Below are positions 1 to 7,431 of a stretch of 16,031 bases of DNA, piece by piece. Both the position numbers and the translations under genes were made by a program. This stretch comes from Candidatus Latescibacterota bacterium. GTDB lineage: Bacteria > Krumholzibacteriota > Krumholzibacteriia > Krumholzibacteriales > WJIX01. Location of the stretch: the NCBI GenBank assembly GCA_030643145.1, contig DAOWMJ010000018.1, positions 1 to 16,031 of the forward strand, in the 5' to 3' direction. How positions within the stretch are numbered: position 1 is the stretch's first letter; the number at the start of each line of letters is the position of its first letter. Below the pieces are notes generated by a model. That model searched no databases and was not told the DNA's origin. It saw nothing but the letters and a program-made list of their open reading frames with translations.

Positions 1-1
1 A

Positions 2-1066
2 CCGTTTGAAAAGAGAAAATTTTCCTTTTTTAATTTAAAATATTTGAAGGAATATTTGAAAATGAGGCGCTTCGCTGAACTTGCCAGACCGACAAGCGAG
101 GTTCTTGGTATGTTGGCCAGTGTTATTATTTTATGGTATGGTGGGAAACTTGTTATATCTGAACAGCTTGATCCTGCCAACCTGATGATGTTTATCGGCG
201 CTATGCTCTGGGTAGTTAATCCCATCAAGAGGTTGAGCAAGCTTAATAGTATGGTGCAAGTGGGATTGGGATGCGCATATAGAATTTTTGGGATTCTTGA
301 TATTCCAACGGAGGATGATTCGGGTGGACGGATCGTTGTTGATCAGTTCTGTGATAAAATTGAATATAAAAATGTATCATTCAGATATAATGACACAACT
401 GAAGTGCTGAAAGAGATTAATCTTGAAATAAGAAAGGGAGAAATAGTCGCGATTGTCGGGATTAGCGGTGCCGGGAAAACCACTTTGGCTGATTTATTGC
501 CAAGATTTTACGAGATAACTTCAGGACAAATTCTCTTTGACGGAAACAATATTGAAGATATAAAGATATCTTCTCTACGTTCGATGATGGGTATAGTCAC
601 ACAGGAAACGATCCTTTTCAACGATAGTGTATACAACAATATTGCGTATGGGCTTGAATCCTGCCACATGGACAGAGTTATAGCCGCGGCGAAGGCTGCC
701 AATGCTCACGGGTTCATATCTAGTATGAGTGATGGCTACGAGACAGTAATTGGTGACAGGGGCGTACAGCTTTCGGGTGGGCAGAGGCAGCGATTGGCTA
801 TCGCGAGAGCATTGTTGAAAAACCCCCAAATTCTTATTCTGGACGAAGCTACAAGTTCTCTCGATGTTGAGAGCGAAGCTCTGGTGCAGGAAGCGATAGA
901 CCATCTTGTAAAGGGACGCACCGCTTTGGTGATTGCTCACCGGCTTTCAACAATAAGAAACGCGGACAAAATTATTGTTCTTAAAAATGGCAGAATCGTA
1001 CAGAGCGGAAGACACGAGGAGTTAATTAATGAAAATGGAATCTATAAAAAACTCCATCGTATGTAG
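2..1066 (+). CDS. msbA: MsbA-like lipid A ABC exporter, C-terminal part (5' truncated by window edge)
   Basis: This reading frame is open from base 2 with no stop, so the gene begins upstream. The visible part holds the last membrane segments (including an ILWYGG stretch) and a complete nucleotide-binding domain. Walker A (GISGAGKTT) is near 458-484, the signature LSGGQ at 770-784, Walker B ILILDEA with its Asp codon at 842 and Glu at 845, the D-loop SSLD follows, and the H-loop His is at 938. The layout matches type IV half-transporters of the MsbA family, which act as homodimers in the inner membrane and flip lipid A-core to the periplasmic face. The family cannot be separated from general multidrug half-transporters by motif alone, but the core glycosyltransferases that follow directly favour MsbA. 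The 3' end overlaps the next gene by 38 bases, which suggests translational coupling. Confidence 0.88.
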   Translation, partial: PFEKRKFSFFNLKYLKEYLKMRRFAELARPTSEVLGMLASVIILWYGGKLVISEQLDPANLMMFIGAMLWVVNPIKRLSKLNSMVQVGLGCAYRIFGILDIPTEDDSGGRIVVDQFCDKIEYKNVSFRYNDTTEVLKEINLEIRKGEIVAIVGISGAGKTTLADLLPRFYEITSGQILFDGNNIEDIKISSLRSMMGIVTQETILFNDSVYNNIAYGLESCHMDRVIAAAKAANAHGFISSMSDGYETVIGDRGVQLSGGQRQRLAIARALLKNPQILILDEATSSLDVESEALVQEAIDHLVKGRTALVIAHRLSTIRNADKIIVLKNGRIVQSGRHEELINENGIYKKLHRM

Positions 1067-2093
1067 CCCGGATAACAATAGAATAGTAGTAGTGGCGCCC
1101 AATTGGTTGGGGGACGCGGTTATGTCGCTCCCCTTTCTTTTAGAGTTGCGCGCACTTTTCCCGGCCGCGGTAATTAGTGTGGTTTGCCGTGACTATGTGT
1201 CTGAGATATACTCAAGAAAGAAGGAAATAGACCGGATTATTCTATACAGGAAGCGTGGATTTACAAGCAAGAATTCGCTTATAAGAGAGCTCCGGAAATC
1301 CGGTCCGTGGGATATTGCTTTTCTGCTTCCTCCGTCATTCTCATCCGCCTTTGCGGTATTTCTGGCAGGCGTAAAAAGAAGGATAGGATATGGAACTGAT
1401 TTTCGATCGATTCTTTTAACAGATTCGTTAGAGGGGGGGCTGTACAGAAAAGGACACCTTTCGAGTAATTATGTCAGATTAATAGAGTCTGTTTCAGATA
1501 GAGTAAGCGAGAGCAAATCTCTTCCGTCAATAGTACCTCCCGGGAATTGGAAAGGTATTATTGAAAGTAAGGGAATAACTGGCAATTATGCTGTATTTTC
1601 AGCTGGAGCGTCATATGGCCCCGCTAAAATATGGCCGGCGGAGAATTATTTAAAATTGGCAGAGTTGCTTTATGAGAATAAGGGTCTCGAGATTGTAGCG
1701 GTTGGAACCGGTAAAGATAAGGAATACCTGAATTTAATTGTTGATATAAAGAGAAAACAAGGGATTAACCTTGCCGGTGAGTGTGATATAAAAGAACTTA
1801 TCGCAATACTAAAAGGTGCTGAAGTAGTTGTGGGCAACGATAGCGGACCTGTTCATATTTCAGCGGCACTTGGAGTACCAACGGTATCTTTATTCGGTTC
1901 AACTAGTCCATTATGGACAGGACCGCGTGGAACAAGTTCGAAAATTGTAGAAAGTAATATAGAATGTTCGCCATGTTTTAAAAAAGAATGCCCGATATAT
2001 AACTATGCTAAGTGTTTTGATGATATAACAATAGAGAGTGTATATAAAGTTGTTTGCGAAGTGTTGGGTGGTATAAATATTAATAGTAAGTGA
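1029..2093 (+). CDS. waaF: Heptosyltransferase II-like GT9 glycosyltransferase
   Basis: GT9-family enzyme of 354 residues that would move heptose from ADP-heptose to the LPS inner core on the cytoplasmic face of the inner membrane. The N-terminal motif APNWLGDAVM (residues 23-32) carries the Asp (D29) at the position of the catalytic base in this family. The C-terminal nucleotide-sugar half has GNDSGPVHISAALGVP near residues 269-284, then SLFGSTSPLWTGP, and a cysteine motif CSPCFKKECP that is typical of WaaF/RfaF. The start is the ATG at 1029, with GAGGAG at 1016-1021 seven bases upstream; a second ATG at 1035 is possible. It overlaps the ABC transporter gene by 38 bases and is followed by a second GT9 gene. 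Family assignment is secure. The exact acceptor (second heptose of the core) is inferred from the PNWLGD and CSPC signatures. Confidence 0.88.
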   Translation: MKMESIKNSIVCSPDNNRIVVVAPNWLGDAVMSLPFLLELRALFPAAVISVVCRDYVSEIYSRKKEIDRIILYRKRGFTSKNSLIRELRKSGPWDIAFLLPPSFSSAFAVFLAGVKRRIGYGTDFRSILLTDSLEGGLYRKGHLSSNYVRLIESVSDRVSESKSLPSIVPPGNWKGIIESKGITGNYAVFSAGASYGPAKIWPAENYLKLAELLYENKGLEIVAVGTGKDKEYLNLIVDIKRKQGINLAGECDIKELIAILKGAEVVVGNDSGPVHISAALGVPTVSLFGSTSPLWTGPRGTSSKIVESNIECSPCFKKECPIYNYAKCFDDITIESVYKVVCEVLGGININSK

Positions 2094-2122
2094 TTTGAGC
2101 AGACTTTACGAAGGTGATGAGA

Positions 2123-3175
2123 TTGGATTTAGCTCGGGAAGCAGAAAAACGAAAACTTAAGAACAGAATTCTGGTTACTAGATTAAGATATCTTGGTGAT
2201 GTGATTATTACTACTCCTGTTATTAAGGCTTTAAGTGAACGTTATCCGGATGCTGAAATTTATTATCTTACTGAGTCGAAGTACGCTAGTATCCTTAAGA
2301 AGAATCCCTATCTTGAGGGAATCATTAAATTAGGTAAGGGGTTAACTGGAACATTAAAGACTATTAGAGAGATAAGAAGAAAGGGTTTTGTTGCTGCATT
2401 AGACCTTTTTTATAATCCGAGAAGCACTAATATTCTTTTTCTTTCAGGAGTGCCGATAAGGTTGGGTGGAAACAGGAGAGCGAGAAAGATCTTTTATACG
2501 CACAATTTCGAGGTTCCCCCGGAGACAAGAAGCTGTGTGCAGCATCATTTATATGGACTAGACAAGTTTGATTGTAATCCACGTATGAATGAACTGCCGA
2601 GGATTTATCTAAACGATGAAGAAAAAGAAATAGGAAAAAAGATTATAGAAGATGTAACCGCTGTAAGCTCGGGGGAAAAAATGGTCATCGCAATAAATCC
2701 CTGCGGAACATTTCAGTCTAAGAGATGGCCTGTGAAGTCTTTTGCTCTTCTGGCCGATATGATTCTTGAATCGTTTAATGCTGAAATAGTTGTGATTGTG
2801 GGCCCGGGGCAGGAGAAAATTGCCCGGCAGGTAACGGCCTCGAGTAAGTATGATTTAAAGATTCTACCGCTTTTTCCAATAAGAACTCTCGCGGCTGTTC
2901 TTAATTTCTGCGACGCGGTTATAACCAATGATGGGGGAATCCTTCATTTAGCTGTCGCTCTTGGAAAACCAACAATAGGTGTCTTTGGTCCCACAGAACC
3001 GGATATCTGGTTTCCGTACGAAGATAAAGGACCCTTTACTCTTGTTACCGACAGCCTTGAGTGTGCCCCTTGTCATAAAGATTATTGTGAAGGTCTGGAG
3101 TGTTTGAGAAATCTTGATGCTGAAAAGGTCTTTAATAAATTTTTGGAAGCGATAGATTGGGGAATGAGCAGCTAA
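2123..3175 (+). CDS. Second GT9 glycosyltransferase (heptosyltransferase I/III-like)
   Basis: Another GT9-family protein of about 350 residues, probably a heptosyltransferase acting on the LPS core. The N-terminus shows ILVTRLRYLGDVIITTPVI with the conserved GD, and the C-terminal half shows NDGGILHLAVALGKPT then GVFGPTEPDIWFP, with a cysteine motif CAPCHKDYC near the end. These motifs are closer to WaaC/WaaQ-type enzymes than to the gene before it, so it likely adds a different heptose; the acceptor cannot be told from sequence. Start choice: GTG 2114 and ATG 2117 overlap or abut the ribosome site, while AAGGTGAT at 2111-2118 lies at the right distance (eight bases after GG) for the TTG at 2123, which I prefer. 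It sits about 30 bases after the waaF stop and is clearly in the same operon. Confidence 0.85.
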   Translation: MDLAREAEKRKLKNRILVTRLRYLGDVIITTPVIKALSERYPDAEIYYLTESKYASILKKNPYLEGIIKLGKGLTGTLKTIREIRRKGFVAALDLFYNPRSTNILFLSGVPIRLGGNRRARKIFYTHNFEVPPETRSCVQHHLYGLDKFDCNPRMNELPRIYLNDEEKEIGKKIIEDVTAVSSGEKMVIAINPCGTFQSKRWPVKSFALLADMILESFNAEIVVIVGPGQEKIARQVTASSKYDLKILPLFPIRTLAAVLNFCDAVITNDGGILHLAVALGKPTIGVFGPTEPDIWFPYEDKGPFTLVTDSLECAPCHKDYCEGLECLRNLDAEKVFNKFLEAIDWGMSS

Positions 3176-3219
3176 AACAAACTGATAGGTTATAAAATAG
3201 GGAAAGAGTGAAATTTTGA

Positions 3220-3240
3220 CTGGTTGGAAGATTCAACCAG
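3220..3240 (+). other. RNA hairpin upstream of GT2 gene
   Basis: A perfect 7-bp inverted repeat, CTGGTTG (3220-3226) and CAACCAG (3234-3240), with a 7-base loop. It lies in the 86-base gap before the GT2 gene and ends directly before a GTG at 3241. No T-run follows, so it is not an intrinsic terminator. It could be an mRNA processing or stability element inside the operon. Its position also makes initiation at GTG 3241 unlikely, because no ribosome site is left upstream of it. Confidence 0.4.
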
Positions 3241-3261
3241 GTGAGGGAGAATGGGGGTAAA

Positions 3262-4050
3262 GTGGAGAAACCGGATAAATTATCAAATGTGTCACTTATC
3301 GTGATTACTTTAAATGAAGAGGATAGCCTAGAGGCATGTCTTGGTAGTGTTGGAGAGGTTGGAGAGATAATTGTTGTTGATTCTTTTAGCTCGGATAGAA
3401 CTGTTGAGGTAGCTGAAAGATTTGGAGCTCGCGTCTATCAAAGGGAATTTGTCTCAAATGCGCTTCAGAAAAACTGGGCCATACAGAAAGCGGAAAAGGA
3501 ATGGATATTAATTCTGGACGCAGATGAATTATTGTCTCCGGAGCTTCGGAAGGAAATCGGAAGAGAGATTGTTTCACCACAAGCCGATGGGTATTGGCTA
3601 AAAAGAAGAAATGAGTTTATGGGCCGTAAGATTCGATTTTGTGGATGGAACAAAGACAAAGTTATACGTCTTTTTAGAGCAGAGAAAGGGAAATACAATA
3701 ATCGTTCTGTTCATGAAAAGTTAATGTTGGATGGAAAGATCTCGAAATTTAAAAATTACCTGTATCACAAATCCTACAGGGATGTTTCTGATTATCTTGA
3801 AAGAATGAAAAGATATAGCGGTTGGGGAGCTAACGAATTGTATGATAATAGAAAATCCTGGTTTCCTGGAATCATTACGCGCCCTGCGTGGAGATTTTTT
3901 AGAATGTACTTTCTGCAGCTCGGTTTTCTTGAAGGAAAAGAGGGGTTTATTCTTTGTTCAACAGCGGCGGCGAGTGTTTTCTTTAAATATGTTTATTTGG
4001 CGGAATTATATAAATATGGATCTGAGTTTTCCGTGAATAACAGGGAATAG
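3262..4050 (+). CDS. GT2 family LPS core glycosyltransferase (WaaE/LgtF-like)
   Basis: Family 2 glycosyltransferase of about 262 residues, cytoplasmic or membrane-peripheral. It opens with a GT-A fold: SLIVITLNEE, then VVDSFSSDRT, then the metal-binding ILDADE with D86 and D88. The middle part (RRNEFMGRKIRFCGW..., then VHEKL) and the C-terminal helices with an FFRMYFLQ-like amphipathic stretch match the WaaE/KdtX/LgtF group, which adds a glucose or similar hexose to the heptose of the LPS core. The sugar and linkage are inferred. The longer frame starts at GTG 3241, but nothing resembling a ribosome site precedes that; GTG 3262 has GGGGGT at 3253-3258 just upstream and places the protein start close to the first beta strand, as is normal here. 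It lies between GT9 and GT4 genes of the core operon. Confidence 0.85.
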   Translation: MEKPDKLSNVSLIVITLNEEDSLEACLGSVGEVGEIIVVDSFSSDRTVEVAERFGARVYQREFVSNALQKNWAIQKAEKEWILILDADELLSPELRKEIGREIVSPQADGYWLKRRNEFMGRKIRFCGWNKDKVIRLFRAEKGKYNNRSVHEKLMLDGKISKFKNYLYHKSYRDVSDYLERMKRYSGWGANELYDNRKSWFPGIITRPAWRFFRMYFLQLGFLEGKEGFILCSTAAASVFFKYVYLAELYKYGSEFSVNNRE

Positions 4051-4098
4051 GTGAGTAACACTACTCACTCTTTACCAGAAAGTTTTATAAACTTTTTT
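4051..4098 (+). terminator. Weak terminator-like double hairpin between GT2 and GT4 genes
   Basis: Two short hairpins fill the 68-base gap. The first pairs GTGAGTA (4051-4057) with TACTCAC (4062-4068) around the loop ACAC and is followed by TCTTT. The second pairs AAAGTTT (4079-4085) with AAACTTT (4089-4095) around TAT and runs into three more T residues. The first stem is short with a broken T-tract and the second is AU-rich, so either would stop transcription only in part. They may reduce expression of the genes downstream or protect the 3' end of the upstream message. Confidence 0.35.
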
Positions 4099-4118
4099 AG
4101 GATAGAATAGAGGAATAT

Positions 4119-5201
4119 TTGAAAATAGTTCTCATAAATAGTGAAATGGGACTCAGAGGTGGGGAGTATCAGACACTTGCGCTCGCATCAGGCCTGGTTG
4201 ACAAAGGATGTAAGGTAATTCTTATTGCCGCTTCTGGTTCAGAGGTTCTGGATAAGATTGATTACAGGGTCAAAATTCTTCATATACCTTTCGAATTTCT
4301 GCCATTCAGGACGCCCCTGGCAATTAACAATTTTGTGAGGGAGGCGCGCCCCGATATTATACATGTTCAGACTTCTAGAGCGCATACACACGCGAGGGTA
4401 GCCAAATTGATTAACCCCGGGTTTCCTCCTCTTATTGTGAGCAGGCGTGTAGCTTTTAATATATCCGGAGGCCTTAGTGGATTTATTAAATACAGAACAG
4501 GTGTTGCTCACTATATTCCAATATCAAACGCTATTGAGAAGATACTGCTAACGGCAGGGATTAAAAAAGAAAAGATTACGGTAATTCCGAGCGGTGTCGA
4601 TGTTGAAAAATTCAGGAGCAAGAAATCTGATAAGAATCTTCAAAAGGAATGGGGGCTCGGCGGGAGCGATTTTGTAGTGGGAACTGTCGCTCCTTTTGAA
4701 AAGGAAAAGGGGTATCCGGTTTTACTTGACGCTGCCAGAATAGTATTGGATAAATATCCTTTCTGCAAATTTATCTTTGTTGGCGGCGGTAGTCTTGAAA
4801 CTGAAATTAAAGATTTTATAGAAATGAAGGGACTAACTGGAAAAGTGTTGCTGAAGCCGTCCGGGGTGCCGCTAGAGAAAGTCCTCTCGGTTTTTGACAT
4901 ATTTGTTCTCTCTTCCAGTATGGAGGGGTTATCCACCGCTCTTATAGCTTCGATTGCCTCCGGGCTTCCATCTCTGGCTAGTGATATAGGGGGTATCCCG
5001 GAAGTATTTGGGAAGGATGGAGGAATACTTGTTCCTCCGGACGACTACAAGGGTTTTGCCAAAGCTATTTGTGAATTTGTGCTGGATAAAGCAAAAAGAA
5101 AAAAATATTCAGCGAATGCCAGCCTAAGAGCGGGAAATTTTGATATTAGTAAAACTGTAGATAAAACATTTGAAGTTTATCAAAGAATTATTGCTGGTTA
5201 A
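4119..5201 (+). CDS. GT4 family (GT-B fold) glycosyltransferase
   Basis: GT4 retaining glycosyltransferase of 360 residues, probably building the outer LPS core. The N-terminal Rossmann domain opens with MKIVLINSEMGLRGGEYQ, containing the glycine-rich GG loop; the C-terminal donor domain has IPSGVDVEKF, VGTVAPFEKEKG, FVGGG and then SMEGLSTALIASIASGLP and GGIPEV. The start is TTG 4119 with AGAGGAA at 4109-4115. The EX7E donor motif is incomplete: E269 is present but the residue eight positions later is Ala277 instead of Glu (codons read directly). Many GT4 enzymes keep both, though the second is the less strict. The sugar and acceptor are unknown. The gene follows a probable weak terminator and precedes a DUF3108 gene. 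Confidence 0.85.
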   Translation: MKIVLINSEMGLRGGEYQTLALASGLVDKGCKVILIAASGSEVLDKIDYRVKILHIPFEFLPFRTPLAINNFVREARPDIIHVQTSRAHTHARVAKLINPGFPPLIVSRRVAFNISGGLSGFIKYRTGVAHYIPISNAIEKILLTAGIKKEKITVIPSGVDVEKFRSKKSDKNLQKEWGLGGSDFVVGTVAPFEKEKGYPVLLDAARIVLDKYPFCKFIFVGGGSLETEIKDFIEMKGLTGKVLLKPSGVPLEKVLSVFDIFVLSSSMEGLSTALIASIASGLPSLASDIGGIPEVFGKDGGILVPPDDYKGFAKAICEFVLDKAKRKKYSANASLRAGNFDISKTVDKTFEVYQRIIAG

Positions 5202-5280
5202 TAGAATGAGTTTTGTGTTAAAATATTAGTGTAAGTGTTGAGGATTGAACCGTGAAAGGATTTTCGCAAGCGGTGTAAAA

Positions 5281-6180
5281 ATGAAATGTCATTGGTTGGT
5301 TAAAGGAGTGGTGATCGCGGGTTTAGTGACTGTCGCCGCTAATTCTTCTACGGTAAATGCCGATTCCCTCGACATAACGCAGGAAGATAGCGGGTTGGTA
5401 AAGAATGCCGGCCATGAAAATCATGATAACAATTTAAAAGGTTTTGAAATTATAAAACCTCTTCCGGAGTTGGTTCCCTTTGGCGTAGGAGAAAAGTTTG
5501 TTTTTGCCCTTCAGTACGGGTTGGTATACGCGGGAGATGCTACTTTGGAAATTAGGAATATAGCTGTCCTGGATTCTATAGAGAGTTATCATATTTTTTC
5601 CTTGGCAAGAACAAATAAGGCGTTTGACCTGGTTTTTAAGGTACGTGACCATCATGAATCATTTATGGATTATGAGAACCTCTATTCGCTCAGATTTGAA
5701 AAACACTTACGTGAAGGGAATTTCCGGAGAGATGAAATCATTGATTTTGATCAAAAAAAACATCTTGCGGTCTATAAAGATACAAAGATAAAAATACCGC
5801 CGAATACTCACGATTTTTTGACAGCTTTTTATTATATGAGGACTATTTCCCTAATACCGGGACAGGCGATCTTTTTGGCTAATCATAGCGGCAAAAAGAA
5901 TTATCCTATCTACGTCAAAGTGTTAAGAAAGGAGAAAGTAAGTGTCCCGGCGGGGGATTTTGAGTGTGTTGTTATAGAGCCCGTTCTAAAAACGAGTAGT
6001 ATTTTCAAGCATCAAGGAAAATTGACAATATGGCTAACCGATGATATTGCAAAAATGCCTGTTCTATTGCGTTCAAAAGTGTTAGTTGGATCTTTTGAAG
6101 CGAGATTGAAAGAGTATAAAATGTCTGAAGAGAAACCACGGGTTCCTGGAATTGGCAAGAAGGCTATCAATGTCAAGTAA
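5281..6180 (+). CDS. DUF3108 family exported protein
   Basis: A 299-residue protein with a clear Sec signal peptide: MKCHW, a basic residue, a hydrophobic core to about residue 20, and a likely cleavage after VNA (residue 27). The mature part matches what I know of the DUF3108 family: a PFGVGEKFVFALQYGLVYAGDATLEI beginning (in two pieces), an F-x-V-R-D-HHE segment, VSVPAGDFECVVIEP, and WLTDD...PVLLRSKVLVGSFEARL near the end. The fold is thought to be a periplasmic beta-rich domain of unknown function. The frame extends to TTG 5245, but ATG 5281 has GGTG seven bases upstream and alone puts the signal peptide at the N-terminus. Its stop overlaps the next gene by 11 bases. Neighbouring core glycosyltransferases suggest an envelope role; no specific activity can be assigned. 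Confidence 0.8.
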   Translation: MKCHWLVKGVVIAGLVTVAANSSTVNADSLDITQEDSGLVKNAGHENHDNNLKGFEIIKPLPELVPFGVGEKFVFALQYGLVYAGDATLEIRNIAVLDSIESYHIFSLARTNKAFDLVFKVRDHHESFMDYENLYSLRFEKHLREGNFRRDEIIDFDQKKHLAVYKDTKIKIPPNTHDFLTAFYYMRTISLIPGQAIFLANHSGKKNYPIYVKVLRKEKVSVPAGDFECVVIEPVLKTSSIFKHQGKLTIWLTDDIAKMPVLLRSKVLVGSFEARLKEYKMSEEKPRVPGIGKKAINVK

Positions 6181-7117
6181 ATATGAAGAAATTGATCTTT
6201 CGAAATTGAAAAGATACTCGATTAGAGAACGGGAAAGCAAAGTCAGTGAAAAAGATTTTGGAAAACCGGTAAAAGGAGGTAAATCTTTCCGGAAATGGTG
6301 CGATTCACTCCCTGATCAACTTGCTGTAAAGGCTTTCCGAAAACTGGTTTTTGCAATGAGAAAAGCGCTATCGAGAAAGAACTATGAAATTGTCTGGATG
6401 ATGGGCGCTCATGTCATCAAATGCGGTTTGTCACCATATCTTATTGAACTTATGAGAAAGAAATATATAACGGCAGTTGCCACGAATGGAGCGTCGGTAA
6501 TCCACGATCTTGAGATTGCTTTTTTCGGTGAAACGTCTGAAGATGTACCAGCCGCGCTTGAAGAGGGAAAATTCGGGTTTGCTGAAGAGACCGCAGAACT
6601 GGCCTTTGAAGCCGTAGAAAGAGGTGATGAAGAGGGGCTTGGATTGGGAGAAGCCATTGGCAAATATATTCTGGATAAAAAGGCGCCCTGGGCTGGAAGC
6701 AGTATATTAGCGCAAGCTTATCGGTTCGATGTCCCCTTTACTGTACATGTGGCTATTGGAACTGATATTCTACATCAACATAAGGGATTTGAAGGATCAA
6801 TATGGGGTGGGATGTCGCATAGGGATTTTCGTATTTTTGCAGCGAGGATAGAGAGCCTGGGTAGAAATAGCGGCGTTATTTTAAACGCGGGTTCCGCTGT
6901 AATTATGCCGGAGGTATTCTTAAAATCTTTCAGTATAGCCCGGAACCTTGGAATCTCTTTTAAGAATATCACAGTGTGCAACATGGATATGATTAATCAG
7001 TACAGACCCACACAGAATGTTTTAAAGCGGCCCGCTTCTTTCGGCGGAGAGGCAATAACTTTAACCGGACATCATGAAATCATGATTCCCTTATTATATT
7101 CCGCTCTTTTATCATAG
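6170..7117 (+). CDS. Conserved protein resembling the deoxyhypusine-synthase-like family
   Basis: Soluble protein of 315 residues without signal peptide or membrane segment. Distinct motifs are MMGAHVIKCGLSPYLIELM, ATNGASVIHDLEIAFFG, TSEDV, TVHVAIGTDILHQH, LNAGSAVIMPEVFLK, NMDMINQYRP and, at the C-terminus, TGHHEIMIPLL. I recognise this pattern from a bacterial family often labelled deoxyhypusine synthase-like, with a predicted NAD-binding fold; this is from memory and unverified. Bacteria generally lack the eIF5A substrate, so true hypusine formation is unlikely. The start is ATG 6170 with AGAAGG at 6158-6163; the frame also extends to TTG 6152. It overlaps the DUF3108 gene by 11 bases, so the two are probably translated together. 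It is the last gene of the left operon. Function unknown. Confidence 0.65.
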   Translation: MSSKYEEIDLSKLKRYSIRERESKVSEKDFGKPVKGGKSFRKWCDSLPDQLAVKAFRKLVFAMRKALSRKNYEIVWMMGAHVIKCGLSPYLIELMRKKYITAVATNGASVIHDLEIAFFGETSEDVPAALEEGKFGFAEETAELAFEAVERGDEEGLGLGEAIGKYILDKKAPWAGSSILAQAYRFDVPFTVHVAIGTDILHQHKGFEGSIWGGMSHRDFRIFAARIESLGRNSGVILNAGSAVIMPEVFLKSFSIARNLGISFKNITVCNMDMINQYRPTQNVLKRPASFGGEAITLTGHHEIMIPLLYSALLS

Positions 7118-7230
7118 CGCGTGACCGCAGGTTACACTTCAGTAACAAATTACTTCTCAAAATTATTAGATGTTAATTGGCTGTTGCGTCAGAAAAACTC
7201 GATTATTTCCAAATAAACGCGAAAATAGGG
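7118..7230. other. Intergenic end of the left operon
   Basis: Non-coding bases between the DHS-like gene and the promoter. A short imperfect dyad, GTGACC with GGTTAC, occurs just after the stop codon, and GTTAC/GTAAC repeats follow. No stem with a T-run is present, so I see no intrinsic terminator. Nothing else was recognised here. Confidence 0.4.
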
Positions 7231-7260
7231 TTGACAGAAGGACTCTTTTTATGGTAATAT
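7231..7260 (+). promoter_or_regulatory. Sigma70-type promoter of the exopolysaccharide operon
   Basis: A perfect -35 hexamer TTGACA (7231-7236), an 18-bp spacer, and TAATAT (7255-7260) as the -10 element preceded by TGG, which gives an extended -10 (TGn). The predicted start of transcription is near 7267, leaving a leader of about 165 bases before the sugar transferase start at 7432. It stands at the only long gap in the window, where the LPS-core operon ends and the exopolysaccharide genes begin. Confidence 0.65.
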
Positions 7261-7266
7261 ATATCT

Positions 7267-7431
7267 CGGAAATAGGAGGTATTCTTAATAATATACGTTT
7301 GCTAATGTTGATGACATCGTGATGTGACTGAGTAGTTAGGGAGCTTATTGGGTGTTATGCAATATAGGCAAGCGTTGTTTTTTTGCCTGGGCCCGATACG
7401 ATCCCAGGCAATTAATTTATTGGAGGATATA
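7267..7431 (+). promoter_or_regulatory. Structured mRNA leader with two mutually exclusive hairpins
   Basis: The segment TTGCCTGGG (7383-7391) can pair with CCCAGGCAA (7403-7411) in a perfect 9-bp stem with an 11-base loop, or its TTGCCT part can pair with an earlier AGGCAA (7366-7371), again with an 11-base loop. AGGCAA is thus a direct repeat (7366, 7406) competing for one partner. A T7 tract (7378-7384) lies between, preceded by a weaker stem TATTG/CAATA (7346-7350 with 7360-7364) extended across a bulge by GCT/AGC. The layout recalls an attenuator or riboswitch expression platform, but I recognise no known riboswitch class. The stronger hairpin ends 10 bases before the GGAGG ribosome site of the sugar transferase. 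Structures were found by eye, without energy calculation. Confidence 0.45.

Noticed and set aside
48..63. 16-base sequence AGGAATATTTGAAAAT, repeated exactly at 4111-4126
   Set aside because: The first copy is inside the ABC transporter frame and the second is the ribosome site and start of the GT4 gene. In AT-rich DNA this can be chance, and no flanking similarity was seen.
575..940. 121-codon open frame on the minus strand
   Set aside because: It lies opposite the ABC transporter nucleotide-binding domain, shows no recognisable motif and is explained as a shadow frame.
3191..3196. TATAAA as a -10 element for the GT2 gene
   Set aside because: No -35-like sequence at the proper distance; likely AT-rich chance.
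5245..5280. N-terminal extension of the DUF3108 protein from TTG 5245
   Set aside because: It would put twelve mainly polar residues before a clear signal peptide, and ATG 5281 has a usable ribosome site.
7118..7165. Possible intrinsic terminator after the DHS-like gene
   Set aside because: Only weak 5-6 bp stems (GTGACC/GGTTAC, GTTAC/GTAAC) without a following T-run.
7348..7431. 28-codon N-terminal extension of the sugar transferase from TTG 7348
   Set aside because: It has no ribosome site, runs through the T7 tract and the paired hairpin segments, and the strong GGAGG at 7422 serves ATG 7432.
7267..7431. Known riboswitch such as a c-di-GMP class
   Set aside because: None of the conserved core motifs that I know of (for example a GEMM-type core) could be found.
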